Notes under the pieces: generated by a model
Seen by the model: the letters and a program-made list of their open reading frames with translations, nothing else
What the model was told of the DNA's origin: nothing
The model's database searches: none
Assembly: GCF_042427745.1 (NCBI RefSeq)
Contig: NZ_JBHMFA010000001.1
DNA: 64,000 nt
DNA from: Algibacter miyuki
GTDB taxonomy: Bacteria; Bacteroidota; Bacteroidia; Flavobacteriales; Flavobacteriaceae
Strand: one strand, 5' to 3'
Program-made: the position numbers and the translations under genes
Part shown: piece by piece, positions 44,150 to 52,919 of the stretch
How the letters are laid out: each line of letters begins with the position of its first letter
How positions within the stretch are numbered: position 1 is the stretch's first letter

Positions 44150-45085
44150 CTAATTTAGTTTTTCTACCAATAACCAAGCGTCTTTATTATGTTTGCTTTT
44201 TATACTGTTTAAAGCTCTTGTAGCTTCTAAACGAGTTTCGTAACTAGCATAAACTACTTGGTGTAAGCCGTATTTGTTGGTGCCTATTTTACGCGCATCG
44301 AATCCGTCAGCTTTAAGATTTGATACAATTTTGTCGCAGTTTTCTTCTACTCTAAAAGCACCTGCTACAATATGGAAATTACCCGATTGTTTGGCAACAT
44401 CTAAAGTAATAGCTGGTAATGGGTTTAGGTTAAAAGTGGCTTGTTGTATTTTTGTGTCTAACTGTTTTGTAGCTTCTTGTTGTGCTAATTGGTTATGTGT
44501 TTCAATTTGATTTACATAAAAATTAGAAGCAACTAATCCGCCAAGAGTTAAAGCAACTACAGCTATAGCAGCATATTTTAAATACGATTTTCTTTTGCGT
44601 TTTTCGTTAGTTACAGCAATTGGAATTACTTTTTCTATACGTTCGGCTTCAGCTTTGTAAACTTCGCGTGTTACAGCAGGCGTTTCAAATTGAGATAAAC
44701 CAAAAGCATCGGTTAAATAGTTTAAATGGTACGATGGTTCGAATAAAATACGACCTTCGTTATTGTAAACAACTTCCCCTATGTTTTCAAAGGTTAAAGT
44801 TTCACCTTCGGTTAGGTATGCCTTTAAAGTTTTAACGCGTTTTGCAATTTTTTTGTTGGCTACTTCAAAAGGAACTTTTTCTACATCGGCAATGTAATGT
44901 GCTAATAAACCATCGTTTTTTTGAATTTGCTCGTTAAAAGATAATACTTTTTTAGGAGGAAAAAACGCATTCGTGGCTTCGTCGATAGTTGCAGATACGG
45001 ATTGTGTTAAAAATGAACCAAATCCTGGAATGGTTACGCATTCGTATCTAAATAATAAGTCGCTTATGTAGTTTTCTAATTGCAT
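44150..45085 (-). CDS. CCDC81-like HU domains plus SPOR domain, single-pass membrane protein
   Basis: 311 residues. The N-terminal region carries two prokaryotic HU-like CCDC81 domains (MQLENYISDLLFRYECVTIPGFGSFL, 1-60; LKAYLTEGETLTFENIGEVVYNNEGRILFEPS, 85-125). A TM segment lies at about 167-188 (YLKYAAIAVVALTLGGLVASNF) and a periplasmic SPOR domain at the C-terminus (GNFHIVAGAFRVEENCDKIV ... GLHQVVYASYETR). SPOR domains bind denuded septal peptidoglycan, and HU-like domains suggest a DNA or protein contact on the cytoplasmic side, so a bridge between nucleoid and septum is plausible but unproven. Confidence 0.88.
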   Translation of the reverse strand: MQLENYISDLLFRYECVTIPGFGSFLTQSVSATIDEATNAFFPPKKVLSFNEQIQKNDGLLAHYIADVEKVPFEVANKKIAKRVKTLKAYLTEGETLTFENIGEVVYNNEGRILFEPSYHLNYLTDAFGLSQFETPAVTREVYKAEAERIEKVIPIAVTNEKRKRKSYLKYAAIAVVALTLGGLVASNFYVNQIETHNQLAQQEATKQLDTKIQQATFNLNPLPAITLDVAKQSGNFHIVAGAFRVEENCDKIVSNLKADGFDARKIGTNKYGLHQVVYASYETRLEATRALNSIKSKHNKDAWLLVEKLN

Positions 45086-45188
45086 AGAACAAAGTTAGAA
45101 AATAATAGTTTTCGGTAAAATTTATAACAATGTTTTTATTAACAGATTAAAAATTCTTTTATTGTATATTGAAAATAAGACTTTTAGA

Positions 45189-46292
45189 ATGACAGAAAAT
45201 AACCTGCTTTATGCTTTAGCCCTACAACATGTGCCTAATATTGGAGACATTACAGCAAAACGATTAATTGCACATTGTGGTTCTGCGGAAGCTGTTTTGA
45301 ATGAAAAAAGACAGAATTTGGTTAAAATTGATGGTGTTGGTAAGGTTATTTTAGATAGTTTGGCTAAAACACACCATTTAAAAGAAGCAGAGAAAGAACT
45401 TCGTTTTGTTGAAGAAAACCATATAAAGGCCTTGTATTTTGAAGAAGAAGATTATCCTTCTAAATTAAAACATTGTATTGATGGGCCAATTGTACTATTT
45501 CAATCGGGAAATATTAATTTGAAACAACAGCGTATTATTAGTATTGTTGGCGCTCGAAAAATTACAACACAAGGTGTCGCCTTTTGCGAAAAATTGGTAG
45601 AAACGTTATTGCCTTACAATCCTGTTATTGTTTCAGGTTTTGCCTACGGGGCAGATATTACCGCGCATAAAGCCGCTATAAAACATAATTTACAAACCGT
45701 GGCATGTTTGGCGCATGGCATGGACCAAATTTATCCGAAAGTCCATAAAAAGTACATGGTAGATATGGAGAAAAATGGTGGCTTTTTCACCGATTTTTGG
45801 AGTACGGATACCTTTGATAGAAATAATTTTTTAAAACGAAATCGGGTGATTGCCGGATTAAGCGAAGCAACTATTGTGATAGAATCTGCCGAAAAAGGCG
45901 GAAGTTTGGTAACGGCAGATATTGCGGTATCATATAATCGGGAGTTATTTGCTGTGCCAGGCCGAACTACGGATATACAAAGTGTTGGTTGTAATAATTT
46001 GATAAAACAGCAGCGTGCACACATGCTTACAACACCTTTAGATGTGCCTTATATTTTAAATTGGCAATTGGAAAATGCTCAAAAACCTGCGATTCAAAAA
46101 CAGTTGTTTGTTGAATTGGATGATACAGAGCGAACAATTTATAATTACTTAAAAGATAACGAAAAACAACAGCTCGATGTGATTGCCATTAATTGTAATT
46201 TACCCACTTTTAAATTGGCTAGCATTTTATTATCCATGGAATTGAAAGGCGTTGTAAGGCCGTTGCCGGGAAAATTGTTTGAGATTATTTAG
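45189..46292 (+). CDS. dprA: DNA-processing protein DprA
   Basis: Loads RecA on incoming single-stranded DNA in transformation. Start at ATG 45189 (MTENNLLYALALQHVPNIGD) is preferred to TTG 45162. The N-terminal helix-hairpin region is VPNIGDITAKRLI; the Rossmann core carries VGARKITTQG, SGFAYGADITAHKAAI, AHGMDQIYPKVHKK, RNRVIAGLSEATIVIESAEKGGSLVTAD and AVPGR; the C-terminal winged-helix domain is at 300-367. About 367 residues. Confidence 0.95.
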   Translation: MTENNLLYALALQHVPNIGDITAKRLIAHCGSAEAVLNEKRQNLVKIDGVGKVILDSLAKTHHLKEAEKELRFVEENHIKALYFEEEDYPSKLKHCIDGPIVLFQSGNINLKQQRIISIVGARKITTQGVAFCEKLVETLLPYNPVIVSGFAYGADITAHKAAIKHNLQTVACLAHGMDQIYPKVHKKYMVDMEKNGGFFTDFWSTDTFDRNNFLKRNRVIAGLSEATIVIESAEKGGSLVTADIAVSYNRELFAVPGRTTDIQSVGCNNLIKQQRAHMLTTPLDVPYILNWQLENAQKPAIQKQLFVELDDTERTIYNYLKDNEKQQLDVIAINCNLPTFKLASILLSMELKGVVRPLPGKLFEII

Positions 46293-46303
46293 CAAGCTTT
46301 TTG

Positions 46304-47113
46304 TTACCACCAAACTAAAAACATCTTTTGAAGCACACCATTAGGAAGCTTCACCCAACAAAGTGGAGAAAATTGACGGTCTAAATAGGGTTGAGATATT
46401 TCTAAAAATGAATTGTAATTTAACCAGTTAACTTGGGTATGTGGTGCAATTATCCAATCTATTTTCTTCGGAATATAAAATTTACAGTCGGAAAATTGCA
46501 TTATGTTTTTCCGTGACAAATAAAAACCTGCAATACACTCTTGGTTTAAAGTTTTCAGCATAATATCTTCACCTAAAGGTATAAATAATTGCGCTTTAAA
46601 ATAAACCAGCTGAGTAATTTCAGAAGCAATTAAATTCAGGTGTTCTAAGTACGGTTTGCAAGCCTTTGAGTAAAGTAAAGGCAATTGCTTTTGGCTTAGT
46701 TTCTTGAGTTTTTCAATTAAGGCATCTTTTCTATTAGGGCCGATAAAATGATCTATTTCAGAAACACCAACACTACTATCGTACAGATAAAACTTATAAA
46801 TAACTTCAAGGTGAATGGGGTTTTCATCCTTTAAAAGTAAACAGTCTATTTCTCCTAAAGTAATTTTTTCGTCTTGAATTTGAAGGTTTTCACTTAAAAT
46901 CTTAATCGTTGAGTTTTGTTTTAATTCAAAAGAAACTAAGCGTTCAATATATTTTCCAACACGAAGTGTGTCATCAATTTCTAAATCCATTTTTATCGAT
47001 TCAGAATGTATCTCGAATTGTTGCATACCAAAAACTGCATCATTTTTCCATAAACAGGGTGTTTTTAAAAAACCTTCGTATCTGTCTTGGACGGTTTGGA
47101 TGCGTTTTGTCAT
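46304..47113 (-). CDS. DUF1853 family protein
   Basis: 269 residues. Contains IQDEKITLGEIDCLLLKDENPIHLEVIYKFYLYD, a PD-(D/E)xK-like pattern (GEIDCLL...HLEVIYKF) suggesting a restriction-endonuclease-like fold, and IGPNRKDALIEKLKKLSQKQLPLL. This matches DUF1853, whose function is unknown. Convergent with dprA (11-base gap), adjacent to trpS. Confidence 0.8.
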   Translation of the reverse strand: MTKRIQTVQDRYEGFLKTPCLWKNDAVFGMQQFEIHSESIKMDLEIDDTLRVGKYIERLVSFELKQNSTIKILSENLQIQDEKITLGEIDCLLLKDENPIHLEVIYKFYLYDSSVGVSEIDHFIGPNRKDALIEKLKKLSQKQLPLLYSKACKPYLEHLNLIASEITQLVYFKAQLFIPLGEDIMLKTLNQECIAGFYLSRKNIMQFSDCKFYIPKKIDWIIAPHTQVNWLNYNSFLEISQPYLDRQFSPLCWVKLPNGVLQKMFLVWW

Positions 47114-47162
47114 GAATTCACAGGGTTTTCATAAGCGATTAAATAAAAGAAGAGGGATTTGT

Positions 47163-48131
47163 TTAAAACCCAACCTTTTCTCGAACACGGTTCAATACAT
47201 CATTAGCAACCGCTCGTGCTTTTTCGGCACCAATAGCTAATTTTGCGTCGATTTCATCTAAATTGTTCATGTAATAGCTGTAGAGTTCACGTTGTTTTGC
47301 AAACTTTTCTACAATTAACTCAAACAAGGCTTGTTTTGCGTGTCCATAGCCATAATTTCCGTTTTCGTAGTTGGCTTTCATGGTTGCAATTTGTGCCTCG
47401 GTGGCAAGTAAGCTGTAAATAGCAAAACAGTTGCAAGTACTCCAATCCTTTGGATCTTCAAGGGCTGTACTATCGGTTTCGATAGACATAATTTGCTTGC
47501 GTAACTTCTTATCGGTTAAAAATAAATTGATTGTGTTATTAGCACTTTTACTCATTTTACCTCCGTTGGTTCCAGGGATAAGCATGATGTTTTCTTGTAT
47601 CTTACCTTCTGGTAATACAAAAGTTTCTCCCATTTTAGCATGAAAACGCGATGCTACATCACGTGTCATTTCTATATGTTGTAATTGGTCTTTTCCAACC
47701 GGAATAATATTGGCGTCGTATAATAAAATATCAGCAGCCATAAGCATTGGGTAAGTAAAAAGTCCTGCGTTTACATCTTCTAAACGGTCGGCTTTATCCT
47801 TGAAACTATGGGCTAAAGTTAAGCGTTGGTAAGGGAAGAAACAGCTTAAATACCACGATAATTCTGTGGTTTGCGGAATATCACTTTGGCGGTAAAACAC
47901 CGTTTTTTCAACATCTAAACCAAAAGCTAGCCAAGTTGCAGCCGTAGAGTAGGTGTTTTCGCGTAACGTGGCTGCATCTTTAATTTGTGTTAAAGTATGC
48001 ATGTTTGCGATAAATAAAAACGAATTATTTTCTGGGTCTTCGGCCATTTTTATTGCTGGAATTATAGCTCCTAAAATGTTGCCTAAGTGTGGTGTTCCTG
48101 TACTTTGTACGCCTGTAAGTATTCTTGCCAT
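47163..48131 (-). CDS. trpS: Tryptophan-tRNA ligase
   Basis: Class I aminoacyl-tRNA synthetase. The HIGH-like motif is TGTPHLGNILGA (near 10-21), and KMSKS is in GGKMSKSANNT (near 193). GKDQLQHIEMTRDVASRF is also characteristic. 322 residues, full length. It starts close to the divergent plsC. Confidence 0.97.
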   Translation of the reverse strand: MARILTGVQSTGTPHLGNILGAIIPAIKMAEDPENNSFLFIANMHTLTQIKDAATLRENTYSTAATWLAFGLDVEKTVFYRQSDIPQTTELSWYLSCFFPYQRLTLAHSFKDKADRLEDVNAGLFTYPMLMAADILLYDANIIPVGKDQLQHIEMTRDVASRFHAKMGETFVLPEGKIQENIMLIPGTNGGKMSKSANNTINLFLTDKKLRKQIMSIETDSTALEDPKDWSTCNCFAIYSLLATEAQIATMKANYENGNYGYGHAKQALFELIVEKFAKQRELYSYYMNNLDEIDAKLAIGAEKARAVANDVLNRVREKVGF

Positions 48132-48234
48132 GTGCTCATTCCCTAGTTTTTGGGAATCTCGTTAAAATTAAACTCAATATTTTTATATGTAAGCAAAGGT
48201 AATTTTTTTAATAGAATTGCTCAATACAATTATG

Positions 48235-48242
48235 TATTTTTG
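48235..48242 (+). promoter_or_regulatory. -7 box upstream of plsC
   Basis: TATTTTTG matches TAnnTTTG; a TTG lies 15 bases upstream (48217-48219). Its position 7 bases before the ATG at 48249 implies a very short leader. Confidence 0.5.
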
Positions 48243-48248
48243 GGTGCG

Positions 48249-48986
48249 ATGAAGGTTTTTAAATATATTTTCTGGGTTTTATACCGCATTTGGTTTTATA
48301 TATTGGTCGCTTTACCAATACTTATCTTGTTCCCGATACTGTTAGTCTCTATTGCCAAAGAATCGTGGTATCCACTTTTTTTTAGGTTAGCACGTTTTTG
48401 GGCTAAAATAATTTTAGTAGGTATGGGGTTTGTCTATAAAATTGAACGCGAACAAACTCCCGAACGCCATAAAAGCTATATGTTTATTGCCAACCATACT
48501 TCTATGGCTGATATTATGCTCATGTTGGTTTCGGTTAAAAACCCTTTTGTTTTTGTTGGAAAGGCTGAATTAGCTAAAATTCCACTATTCGGATTTTTCT
48601 ATAAACGCACTTGTATTTTGGTGGATAGAAGTTCGCCTAAAAGTAGACAAGCTGTGTTTTTAAGAGCACAACGTAGACTGAAAACAGGAGTGAGTATTTG
48701 TATTTTTCCTGAAGGCGGTGTGCCGGATGAAGCAGTAGATTTAGATAGTTTTAAAGATGGCGCCTTCCGGTTGGCGATACACCATCAAATTCCAATTGTG
48801 CCCATTACTTTTGCCGATAATAAAAAACGTTTTTCTTATACTTTTTTTAGCGGAAGCCCAGGCAGAATGCGTGCTAAAATCCATAAGTTTATCCCAACCG
48901 AAGGTTTAACTATTCAGGACACTAAAACTTTGAATGGAAAAGCTCGTGAGGTTATTTTTAATCAACTGCAACGCTTTAAAAAGTAG
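48249..48986 (+). CDS. plsC: 1-acyl-sn-glycerol-3-phosphate acyltransferase
   Basis: Makes phosphatidic acid from lysophosphatidate. The ATG at 48249 (MKVFKYIFWVLYRIWFYILV) gives a proper N-terminal membrane helix; the longer frame to 48150 crosses the promoter box. Motifs: catalytic NHTSMAD (HX4D), FVGKAEL, ILVDRS and FPEGG. About 245 residues. Confidence 0.93.
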   Translation: MKVFKYIFWVLYRIWFYILVALPILILFPILLVSIAKESWYPLFFRLARFWAKIILVGMGFVYKIEREQTPERHKSYMFIANHTSMADIMLMLVSVKNPFVFVGKAELAKIPLFGFFYKRTCILVDRSSPKSRQAVFLRAQRRLKTGVSICIFPEGGVPDEAVDLDSFKDGAFRLAIHHQIPIVPITFADNKKRFSYTFFSGSPGRMRAKIHKFIPTEGLTIQDTKTLNGKAREVIFNQLQRFKK

Positions 48987-49070
48987 AAACTGCCCTAAGT
49001 TTAATTAGAGCAGTTTCTGAAAATCACTTTCTGGTTAAAAGAAAATGAGTATTTAGATTAAATCAAAAAC

Positions 49071-50582
49071 CTAAAATTTAATCGCTAACCCGGTGTAAAC
49101 CCCCACAAAGAACGGTTGAAAATCACCAGAAGTATTTTCGAATGTGTTTATTTGATATTTAAGCATTGGCTCTAAGTTCAAATCTATTTTTTTTGTAACC
49201 TGATAATTTAACCCTAGTCCGAAATTGGCACTATAACTTACTTTATTAATATTATTAGCTTCACCTAAAAACGTACGACTACCCGTAGAACCTTCAGAAT
49301 AGACTTCATTATTATTTAAAAATAACGAGCTAAATCCGCCAATAACATTGATGCCAAATTTGTTAGCCAAAACAGCATATTGCAATTCTAACGGCACTTC
49401 AATGTAGCCTAAACTCTGGTTTATAGAGGTACTTGATGTTTTTAGGAAATCTGCGGTACCTTTTTCGCTTAAGTTTCCAGCGTTAATAACTGATAAACTA
49501 CTTGAAGGAGGGTAACTATCGCTAATCTCGTTGTTATTCGGGCGTACATTTTGTAACGTGCTTGATGTAGCACTAGAGCCAATAGATTGGTAAAGTAACA
49601 CATCATTAGTGTTGTAGCCAAGATTTACGCGACTCACACCCGAACGCACACGAAGTCTTTTATTTACAGCATAACTTGCCGTAACGCCATAACTCATATT
49701 TATTTCGCCTGTTTTGGAGTTGTTATTAAGTTGAGGATCTATAGACGAACCTTTCCCGCCGGCATTGAAATATACTGGCGCAGCATTAGCCGCAAGACTC
49801 CATCGGTTTATTGGAGTGGTGTTTTCGGCAATATCTTTAACTTCATCTAAAGCCTCTTCAATTGTCATTTTAGTTTTAGCGGCTTTGTTGTTAGCTATGT
49901 TTTCTGGAGTTTCAGTAGTGTTTTTTGTTGTAGCCAAATAAGTAGCTTTGTTGGATGTTGAATTTGGGCTTGTAACTTCTTTTTTGTTATTTTCTTCTTC
50001 GGAAGTGTTTTTGGTTACGGCATTAGTGCTGTTGCTTTTGTTTAAAGATTGTTCTTTTTCTTCTTTGGAAGCAGTATAGGCTACTGATGTTTTATTTGAA
50101 TTTTGTTGAATGTTGGATTTGTTGATTGATGATTTCACTCCAGGACTCAACGTTGATTTTGATGTATTTTGATGAGTATTGTTCGTTTTTTGATGGTTTT
50201 TATCTGTTTCTGAAGCATTATTTATGATATTTTCCGAAGTCTGATTTTTAGAAATAACTGCGTTCGTATCCTGTAATACTTCTTTAATTTGTTCACTTTG
50301 GTTGCTGTTGTTAGAAGAGCGTGTGGTTTCTGTATCAACAACTTGATGTAGGCTTTCGGAGTCTTCGCTTTGCGTGAAAAAAGAAGATCTGCCAATAGTT
50401 AAAAGTAAAATCAATGCAGCAGCAGCACCAGCATAACGCCACCAAATAGGAATTACGCGACGCTTTTTTTCGTCTTTATTAAGTTGTGCTTCTATGTTTT
50501 TCCAGACAGCATCTGTTGGCATGGCTTCAAAATCTTTTAAGCCTTCCTGAAAAATTCGGTCTATATGTTTTTTATCACGCAT
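49071..50582 (-). CDS. Candidate dual-membrane-spanning anti-sigma factor (N-terminal TM, C-terminal barrel)
   Basis: 503 residues with an unusual layout. A cytoplasmic N-terminus of about 43 residues (HIDRIFQEGLKDFEAMPTDAVWKNIEAQL) is followed by one inner-membrane helix (about 44-64, WWRYAGAAAALILLLTIG). A roughly 190-residue linker rich in Ser, Thr, Asn, Lys and Glu comes next, then a beta-barrel-like domain from about 255 (WSLAANAAPVYFNAGG; MSYGVTASYAVNKRLRVRSGV; IEVPLELQYAVLANKFGINVIGG), ending in Phe (YTGLAIKF) as outer-membrane barrels do. Its ATG overlaps the stop of the ECF sigma gene. The layout matches the Dma class of anti-sigma factors reported from Bacteroides. Sigma binding is inferred from position and layout. 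Confidence 0.8.
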   Translation of the reverse strand: MRDKKHIDRIFQEGLKDFEAMPTDAVWKNIEAQLNKDEKKRRVIPIWWRYAGAAAALILLLTIGRSSFFTQSEDSESLHQVVDTETTRSSNNSNQSEQIKEVLQDTNAVISKNQTSENIINNASETDKNHQKTNNTHQNTSKSTLSPGVKSSINKSNIQQNSNKTSVAYTASKEEKEQSLNKSNSTNAVTKNTSEEENNKKEVTSPNSTSNKATYLATTKNTTETPENIANNKAAKTKMTIEEALDEVKDIAENTTPINRWSLAANAAPVYFNAGGKGSSIDPQLNNNSKTGEINMSYGVTASYAVNKRLRVRSGVSRVNLGYNTNDVLLYQSIGSSATSSTLQNVRPNNNEISDSYPPSSSLSVINAGNLSEKGTADFLKTSSTSINQSLGYIEVPLELQYAVLANKFGINVIGGFSSLFLNNNEVYSEGSTGSRTFLGEANNINKVSYSANFGLGLNYQVTKKIDLNLEPMLKYQINTFENTSGDFQPFFVGVYTGLAIKF

Positions 50583-51124
50583 TATAATGATTGCAAACTA
50601 GTTGCGGTTTTATGGGTTTCTATAGTTTGTTTCAAAATCTGACGGGCACGCGCTAAGTTAGATTTTGAAGTGCCTATATTTATTTTTAGCATTTCTGCGA
50701 TGTCTTTATGCGAATAACCATCTAGTACATACAGGTTAAAAACGAGTCGGTATCTGTCGGGTAATTCTTGAATAATGCGCAGTAAATAATCAATAGAAAG
50801 GTCGGTGTCATCAATATCGACTTCCACATCTTCAATGGTGTTTTCGTTTATAATATCGAAAACTTTTTCATTTCGGTAGCGCTGCATTACCGTGTTTACT
50901 GTAATACGTTTTAGCCAACCTTCAAAAGAACCTTTATTTTTAAATTGGTCTATTTTTTTGAAAATGGTTAAAAAAGCGTCCTGCAAATTATCTTCTGCTT
51001 CGGTATAATTACGCGAATACTTAAGGCACACAGAGAAAAGTTTACTCGCAAAGCGTTTGTAAAGTTCTCCCTGTGCCTTAGTATCGTTAGTTTTACAATT
51101 TTCTATGAGTTGATTTAAACTCAA
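50582..51124 (-). CDS. ECF RNA polymerase sigma factor
   Basis: 180 residues. Region 2: KLFSVCLKYSRNYTEAEDNLQDAFLTIF and FEGWLKRITVNTVMQRYR. Region 4: LPDRYRLVFNLYVLDGYSHKDIAEMLKINIGTSKSNLARAR, a helix-turn-helix of the sigma-70 type. No extra C-terminal domain. Sits 24 bases after the lipoprotein gene and overlaps the barrel/anti-sigma gene by one base. A likely autoregulatory promoter lies in front of the lipoprotein gene (51599-51632). Confidence 0.95.
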   Translation of the reverse strand: MSLNQLIENCKTNDTKAQGELYKRFASKLFSVCLKYSRNYTEAEDNLQDAFLTIFKKIDQFKNKGSFEGWLKRITVNTVMQRYRNEKVFDIINENTIEDVEVDIDDTDLSIDYLLRIIQELPDRYRLVFNLYVLDGYSHKDIAEMLKINIGTSKSNLARARQILKQTIETHKTATSLQSL

Positions 51125-51148
51125 AATTAAACACGTGTTAATTAATAA

Positions 51149-51562
51149 TTAGTTCGCTTCTACAACGGGTACTTCAATGGTGATATATTCGTCTTCACCT
51201 TCAGCATCTTCGCCAGTCCAAAACTTAAATATATAAGAGCCATTGCCTGTTACAACAAAGTTAAACGTATTTTCTACTAAAACATCGTCTTGTGTTTCGC
51301 AATCGTCGCGTTCAAAAACATAATTTATTGGCGCAACAGTGCGGATATTATTGTTTTTACGATAGTAAAACTCTCTAAAGGTATGGCACGTGGAAGGTTG
51401 ATAGTATGACACCGTAATAGGGTAGGTTTCGCCTAAGGTAAACTCGTCTGGTATTACTACGCTTTCTACAGGTAAAATCTCAAAACTATAGTTTGTACCG
51501 TCGTCATCGATGCTACATGACGCTAAAATTAGCGTTAAACATATAAGAAGTAACTTTTTCAT
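51149..51562 (-). CDS. Small lipoprotein, first gene of the sigma operon
   Basis: 137 residues. Lipoprotein signal MKKLLLICLTLILASC (Cys16), then SIDDDGTNYSFEILPVES with acidic residues after the Cys, and a small beta-sandwich-like body (YPITVSYYQPSTCHTFREFYYR, NTFNFVVTGNGSYIFKFWTGED). Two later Cys (in STCHTF and RDDCETQ) could form a disulfide. As a surface or periplasmic lipoprotein made with the sigma factor and barrel protein, it may be a target or a sensor partner; this is inference. Confidence 0.8.
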   Translation of the reverse strand: MKKLLLICLTLILASCSIDDDGTNYSFEILPVESVVIPDEFTLGETYPITVSYYQPSTCHTFREFYYRKNNNIRTVAPINYVFERDDCETQDDVLVENTFNFVVTGNGSYIFKFWTGEDAEGEDEYITIEVPVVEAN

Positions 51563-51598
51563 TTCAATAATTATTTAAATTAATAAATAGGGTTTTTG

Positions 51599-51632
51599 TT
51601 TAATAGATGCGCATTTTATTAAAAGGTTGCGT
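51599..51632 (-). promoter_or_regulatory. Putative ECF sigma promoter of the lipoprotein-sigma-barrel operon
   Basis: On the minus strand ACGCAACCTTTT then GCATCTATTAAA, with 14 bases between ACGCAACC and GCATCT. The AAC-containing upstream element and TCTA-like downstream element have the form of ECF -35/-10 boxes. The same motifs at the same spacing occur at 52885-52918 on the plus strand. It lies 37 bases before the lipoprotein ATG. Confidence 0.75.
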
Positions 51633-51689
51633 AATAAACAGGCATTAATTTTTAGTTTGAAATGTGTTAGCAGTTGTACGTTTTTAAGC

Positions 51690-51719
51690 AAAAAAAAATC
51701 CCGAATATATCGGGATTTT
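51690..51719 (-). terminator. Rho-independent terminator of recA
   Basis: AAAATCCCGA / TCGGGATTTT stem; the A-run at 51690-51698 supplies the T-run on the minus strand, after the recA stop. Confidence 0.9.
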
Positions 51720-51744
51720 AATGTTTTCAGTAAAAAAGTGTTCC

Positions 51745-52752
51745 TTATTTCAGGTTTTCTTTAATAGCGACTTTTATTTTTTGTTCTAACTCGTCAAAAA
51801 GCTCTGGATTGTCTTTTATAATAGCTTTTACGGCATCTCTACCTTGTCCTAATTTGGTTTCATCATAACTAAACCAAGAACCGCTTTTCTTTACAATTTC
51901 GTATTCTACAGCAACATCAAGAATTTCACCAACTTTACTTACGCCTTCACCGTACATAATATCGAATTCGGCCATTTTAAATGGTGGAGCAACTTTATTT
52001 TTTACAACTTTTACTCTGGTTTTGTTACCTAAAACATCGCCATTGCTATTCTTAATTTGTGTTGAACGACGAATATCTAAACGTACAGAAGCATAGAATT
52101 TTAATGCGTTACCACCTGTTGTTGTTTCTGGGTTACCGAACATAACACCAATTTTTTCACGTAATTGGTTAATGAAAATTACAGTACAATTTGTTTTACT
52201 AATAGATCCTGTAAGTTTACGTAAGGCTTGCGACATTAAACGGGCGTGTAATCCCATTTTAGAATCTCCCATTTCACCTTCAATTTCACTTTTAGGTGTT
52301 AATGCAGCAACAGAATCGATTACTACAATATCAATAGCGCCAGAACGAATTAAGTTATCGGCAATTTCTAATGCTTGCTCACCATTATCTGGTTGAGAAA
52401 TAATTAAATTATCAATATCTACACCTAATTTTTCAGCATAAAAACGATCGAAAGCGTGCTCTGCATCAATAAAAGCAGCAATTCCGCCTGCTTTTTGAGC
52501 TTCGGCAATAGCGTGTAACGTTAATGTGGTTTTACCCGACGATTCTGGTCCGTATATTTCAATAACACGGCCTCGTGGATATCCACCAACGCCTAATGCG
52601 ATATCTAAGCCTAAAGAACCTGAAGGAATAGCTTCAACGTCTTGAATAGCGGCATCGCTCATTTTCATTACCGTACCTTTTCCGTAGGCTTTGTCTAGTT
52701 TATCTAAAGTAAGTTTTAGGGCTTTTAATTTCGCTTCTTTTTCGCTGCTCAT
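51745..52752 (-). CDS. recA: Recombinase RecA
   Basis: Homologous recombination and DNA repair. Start at ATG 52752 (MSSEKEAKLKALKLTLDKLDKAYGKGTVMKM) rather than the 20-residue longer frame. Walker A GPESSGKTT, FIDAEHAFD, Walker B VVIDSVAAL, loop L2 region INQLREKIGVMFGNPETTTGGNALKFYAS. About 335 residues, full length. No LexA-like box was recognised upstream. Confidence 0.98.
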   Translation of the reverse strand: MSSEKEAKLKALKLTLDKLDKAYGKGTVMKMSDAAIQDVEAIPSGSLGLDIALGVGGYPRGRVIEIYGPESSGKTTLTLHAIAEAQKAGGIAAFIDAEHAFDRFYAEKLGVDIDNLIISQPDNGEQALEIADNLIRSGAIDIVVIDSVAALTPKSEIEGEMGDSKMGLHARLMSQALRKLTGSISKTNCTVIFINQLREKIGVMFGNPETTTGGNALKFYASVRLDIRRSTQIKNSNGDVLGNKTRVKVVKNKVAPPFKMAEFDIMYGEGVSKVGEILDVAVEYEIVKKSGSWFSYDETKLGQGRDAVKAIIKDNPELFDELEQKIKVAIKENLK

Positions 52753-52884
52753 TATATATTTTTTTTCTGAAGATTTGTCTGCTAAAATACTACATCTTTT
52801 GGGAGAACACAATAATAGTTTTCAACATAATTTAGATTGTAATAGGGTTGATTTATTGGTTTTTGGAAGAAAATGAAACTATTT

Positions 52885-52918
52885 ACGCAACCTTTTAGTT
52901 TGTTTTGCATCTATTAAA
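52885..52918 (+). promoter_or_regulatory. Second copy of the putative ECF sigma promoter
   Basis: ACGCAACCTTTT and GCATCTATTAAA with the same 14-base gap between ACGCAACC and GCATCT as at 51599-51632. The spacer sequence itself differs, as expected of a promoter rather than a duplicated segment. A terminator lies 110 bases downstream. Confidence 0.7.
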
Positions 52919-52919
52919 T

